A stretch of 64,000 nt of DNA, taken from contig JAFREQ010000017.1 in NCBI GenBank assembly GCA_025331565.1, forward strand, positions 4,752,001-4,816,000. The letters run 5' to 3'. The notes beneath the pieces were generated by a model. It was not told the origin of the DNA and ran no database searches. It worked only from the letters and a program-made list of their open reading frames with translations. Source of the DNA: Holacanthus passer (lineage: Eukaryota > Chordata > Actinopteri > Pomacanthidae). The translations under genes were made by a program, and so were the position numbers. Positions 59,775-64,000 of this stretch are shown here, in pieces (the stretch's first letter is position 1; each line of letters begins with the position of its first letter).

Positions 59775-60510
59775 ACCGAGTAAACTGCTTTCACATGTCA
59801 GTGAATCATGATGTTAGAAATACACAATTCTCAGTTAATAACAGCAGTAAACATATCAGCTTTAAAAGCCTGGTGCTCACTCTTTTTTTGATACTTTGCT
59901 GATGCTCTTATCAGGACTAACTTCATGTGGATTAGCAGGGTCAGTTTCTAGCTTCAGAAAACTTGACCGTTGAATATGATTTTTCTCGTTTCTCGACTTA
60001 AACAAAAAGCATATGGACGTTGAATATGATTTTGTTCATGTCATAGTGGTGCACAGATGGATGTTATTTGTTAAAACAAAAGCACCAGAGGTTTTCCAGA
60101 GCTCCTGTTTTGTAGTGTTTCATGTCATGTTTGCTAATTTTAACCGTTGTGTTCCATCTTAAACATCTTAAAATGTATTTTCATGCATTGCATTTACCTG
60201 CCAAAAGCTAACATTTTTTTTTTTTACACTGAAAACCCCTTAAATGCTGGAAATACCAACACTAGAGCTGGCATCAGTCAGTTTGGCATCAAGACAACAG
60301 CACGCTTTCTAACAAAACCAGGTTTGGTGGAGTGATTCAGTTTCCTCCTGCCTGAACTGATCAACAACAGAACCGCAGAACTGTCGCGGAGCTCTGGAAA
60401 GATTCAGCCAGCGGTTTTAATAAAAGGCCGACACAAACAGCTGACGCTTCACCCTGCCAACTGCTATCAGGCCTGCCAAACTCCTGATTGGGACTGTTAA
60501 AACACACAAA

Positions 60511-60534
60511 CACACACACACACACACACACACA
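60511..60534 (+). repeat. (CA)12 microsatellite
   Basis: A short CA tract in actn4 intron 1, preceded by an imperfect ACACAC stretch. Confidence 0.95.
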
Positions 60535-61864
60535 GGAGAGCTCTGGTTTTGTAATGGGAGGTCAGGGTTAGGAAAGAAGGGCAAATCCACTCTGGCTACT
60601 GGTGGTTCAAACTCCCACTTATGAAAAATTGATAACTGAATAGACCCACATTTGCGTCACAACAAGGCAAAAGTTAACTCTGTCAAGGTCAAAGGAGACG
60701 TTTGTGTTAAACAGTCACAGCCCTGCTGCTGATTGTCTCAGCCTGCTTAAACTCACTCTTTCTCCTTCTCTCTATTGACTTGTGATAAGTTGATTTGCAG
60801 CCAAGTTGAGGCTTTAGTCCTGTGAAGTCAGAGTGTGTGACCTCTGCAGCAGTGGCACGTCTTTTTAATGATATCAAGGTCATCGCAGCATAAAGTTTCT
60901 GCTTATGACTCAGACTTGGAGCTGACACACTGATCCAGAATGAATTATATGAAAATGATTCAGTGAATAATGTTTCTAAATGAACACCAAGGCAACCTCT
61001 AGTAAGGAGGGTCAGCTATAATGCTCCATATCTGTTTTTCTGTCCACCTGTCTCTGTGTCCCCTGTACACAAGGTCCTGTTCCATTGTGTGAAGTTGTAT
61101 GGCAATTTCCAGGTGTTATCCATGACCCTGGTTTGCTCTCCAGACATTAGTCTGGGCTGACCAGGCGCCTGAATAGGATCCTAAAGTGGATAACAAACTG
61201 CATGCCGATAAGATGCTGCATGCAGGATAAGAAAAGAGCTTGCGTGCGGGTGTGTGAGACAATGTCAATTTAAAATGTTATTCAGTGCAGAGTTTTACTT
61301 TCGTTTTAATGAGTTTGTAGTCACTGACATGATGAAGTATAAAATCTGGGACAGGCTTATTTTGGTCAATATAATAAACCTGCTGGGCTCTTGTACATTT
61401 AAACCATCCATGGAGATGCGTGTCAGTGTTTTCTCAAGAAGAGCAGAACATTTCCAAACATATATGTTGGTTGTGAAATGATGTCCTGCTTGAGTCATTC
61501 AGTTACAGCTTGTGGGCGATTGTAAAATGGTGTCAGTCATTGCAACACCTGTCGTTATCTTTAACACACAATTTTTGTGTGCCTGAGGTGTGGCTTCTAG
61601 AAGGAAGGACTGTGTTCAATCAGAGCAGTGCTCATGTATTTATAAATGCAGTAATAACCTCTTTGGCATGTTAGGTGTTAAGAGGTCTGATTTTTTTTTT
61701 TTTTTCCAGCCGATGTTCCACATTAAGTCAAGTTTGTCTTTTTGTCTGTGTAGATAGTTCTTTGGCCTCTAATCACAGACGGTGTGTTGAACATTTACTC
61801 CTTTTAGTTTGTTTTTTCTGGACAGATGCCTTCCACTCAGTCTACACCAAATAACATCACCTAG

Positions 61865-62015
61865 ATACCTGAAAATGTGAACCGAGCAATTTGAACACAT
61901 CACCTCAAGCTCAGGAATAATTATGGGTATTTTTCACAATTTTTATGACATAAAATGAACAAAATGAACTAATCAGTTTCTTAAAAAAAAGGAACAGATT
62001 AATCAATACTCTAAA
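61865..62015 (-). repeat. Interspersed repeat, family A, inverted fragment
   Basis: AATTTGAACACATCACCTCA, AGCTCAGGAATAATTATGGG, TATTTTTCACAATTTTTATG and a closing AGATTAATCAATAC resemble the 48290-48415 copy in order and content. Confidence 0.55.
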
Positions 62016-64000
62016 TAATGGTTTATGTCAGTCCTAAAATGTTTTTGTTTGCTGCTTTTATTTTCTGTCTGAAAAGCTGCTGACTCATCTTAATATCTCA
62101 TACTGCCTCAAGTGAAAAAGCTTTTACTGTATGAACATCAATCTATGTGTGATCAGCTTGTGAGTCCATGTGAACTTTCTTCTCAAGCCCCAGAATTGTT
62201 TTAATCAGGTGGTATTATTCTAAGAAAAGAAAAAAATGTAATGAAGTCGGTCTTTCTACTGCGTTTCTGGCCTAAGAAAACAAATTGAAGGTGTGAAATC
62301 CTTCAAGTCTAATTAGCTCTGTGCACTGAACCTGATAATGGCTGTTGAACAGCCACCTCTCTCCTCCGTAGCCTTTCTGCAGTTAGCAGCACCTTCTTTC
62401 CCACTGATCTCACTCAGCTCTCTGTGAGTCACCTCAGTTATTTGAGTCATCACAGGCAGCAGGCCTTTACCTGCTTCCTGTGCACTTTCCTTGTTGAATC
62501 CATTATCATCGTGATGCATCAGTGGGCAGAAAGCAATAAATCTTGGGCTTGTACAAGTTTGCTCAGGGGTTAATGTTTTACATCTTGTACAGTTGGATTC
62601 ATTCACTGCATTCCTGGAGAATTAACATGGACATCCTCCGCCCCCGCCGTTTCCTGTGCTGTGCCTCTAAAGACAGGAAGTGGAGTATTTGGCTGCTGAT
62701 TGGCTGAGGAGACAAAATAAGTGATGGTGTGATATGAGAGACACACACACACACAAACTGAGGGAAACACTAATGCCAAGTAATGCTGACTCCCTCTTCT
62801 GTGAATTTGATGAATTTGTCTCATGTCTTCTCCTCTCGCTGCTTCTTTAAGCTGATCTCATCCATCTTTTTCCTTTTAGCTGTAGTTAAACTTTGTCTCG
62901 ATGTGTGTGTGTTGTCACATGTAAGTAATTGAGTGCCCACCCACATTTTATAGCTTATTGAATTATTGGTTTTGGACCCTCACTGTTCTGCTGATGAAAT
63001 GCCCTGAAGCCCCTCAAGAGTTGGTTTTGAAGTCCAAAGTATTTGTCTCTTACATTAAGTTTGGTTGTTGTTTAGTAAGTCAGGAATAATTCAACTTTTT
63101 TATTGTTTAGTAAGAGTCGTAACACTCAACAACTTAGTTGATTTGCTTTGTCAGGACTGTGTGGGTGTGATTTGATTAGATTAACGATAAGAAGGAGAAA
63201 CACACCTACTTTTAAACATTATGAAAGACTTGGATACCAACAGGTTTTTGGATATACCCTGGATATGTCATTATGTTCATTGAAGTATGCACGTCTGCAT
63301 GTGAATGAGAATATTTTCATTTTCATTAGCCATGTAAAACAACTTACCAGGTACATTGGGACAGAAACCGGAATATTTATGTCATTGATCATATAGAAAG
63401 AGCTGAGACGACCCAGATGAGGGTGGAAAGAGGAAGGAGATGAAGTAGGTGAGAGGAGGAGTGAGGAGATGTACTAGAAAGGGAGTTAGAGGGGAGGAAG
63501 AACATAGCTGGCATTCCTGACATCTCTGTCATGTTCAGCAGGGTTGACACTCGTTCATCCACCGACTGTGCTGCTTGCTTTCTTTCTTCCTTTCATTTTG
63601 TCTTCCTCTCCTAACACTTTACCTTTTCCTGTCAGACTTGGCACCAAACGGCAAATATGAAGAGAAATGTTTATGGTTTGTTTTGCAGACTTAAGACAAC
63701 ACAGTGAGCGCCAGAGAGCTGAGACAACAAAAACCTATTTGATTTGTCTGTGGCAACTTGGCAGCAATAGATAAATTATCCAGATGAGGGAAATCATATA
63801 CATCTGGAAAGTAATAATCCATGACATTTGCATATAAATAAATCTGTGTTTTGTTTCTCTGTATAATCACTTGCTATAAAAGAATATTACTTTTAGAGTG
63901 TAGTTCATAAAATTCGCTGTTGTTAACATCCAGTGTTTACTAGATCTCGTCTTCTCTTGTCTTCTCCTGTCTTCTCCCCCCCCTCGTTGAGGAGAAGACC

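Larger units (their letters stand above)
58380..64000 (+). other. actn4: actn4 intron 1, right part, to window edge
   Basis: No exon is recognised, including no CH1-domain exon. It contains CA tracts at 59738-59772 and 60511-60534, poly-T runs near 60217 and 61691, an inverted family A repeat at 61865-62015, a purine-rich block at 63411-63500 and a small hairpin at the right edge. Confidence 0.65.

Noticed and set aside
41703..64000. Search for actn4 exon 2 (CH1 domain) in the right third of the window
   Set aside because: No plus-strand segment encodes the expected conserved CH1 start. The exon must lie beyond 64000.
1..64000. CRISPR arrays, operons, insertion sequences and other prokaryotic features
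   Set aside because: The tandem repeats are eukaryotic micro- and minisatellites, genes have spliceosomal introns, and no spacer-repeat array is present.

Overview
The window is nuclear DNA of a ray-finned (teleost) fish. Vertebrate genes are split by GT-AG introns, long CA/GT microsatellites are frequent, decayed interspersed repeats of types I associate with teleost genomes are present, and nothing looks prokaryotic. The genes recognised form a block related to mammalian MAP4K1-EIF3K-ACTN4-CAPN12 (human chromosome 19q13).

Layout: (1) 1-10310, minus strand: the first coding exon of map4k1 (HPK1), at 10203-10310, with more than 10 kb of its first intron running off the left edge. That intron holds a dead Tc1-like transposon, another repeat fossil and microsatellites. 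(2) 10311-15968: an intergenic interval with several old repeats, ending in the GC-richer eif3k promoter. (3) 15969-20472, plus: complete eif3k in 8 coding exons, 219 aa. (4) 21616-37224, plus: a complete calpain gene in 20 coding exons, 702 aa, best called capn12. All exon phases join without a frameshift and the Cys-His-Asn protease triad is intact, but the EF-hand loops are degraded. Three of its introns carry four identical tRNA-Lys(UUU) genes, one in sense and three antisense. (5) 37225-41576: intergenic, ending in a CpG-rich promoter. (6) 41577-41702, plus: the first coding exon of actn4 (alpha-actinin-4). The rest of the window, more than 22 kb, is its first intron, with microsatellites, repeat copies, a perfect hairpin, one GC-rich patch and one unidentified antisense ORF block.

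The protein genes share no pathway: a haematopoietic MAP4 kinase, a translation-initiation subunit, a cysteine protease and an actin cross-linker. Their interest is positional. As I recall the human map, CAPN12 lies beyond ACTN4 on the opposite strand, whereas here the calpain sits between eif3k and actn4 on the plus strand. The structures most worth a second look are the nested tRNA-Lys set, including an 89-bp perfect inverted repeat inside one intron; calpain exon 10, trapped between complementary (GT)28 and (AC)16 tracts that touch both splice sites; a four-run G-quadruplex motif just upstream of eif3k exon 4; and the antisense ORF block at 42.8-43.3 kb.

All calls come from reading the sequence and from memory of protein families. 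No alignment or database search was run.
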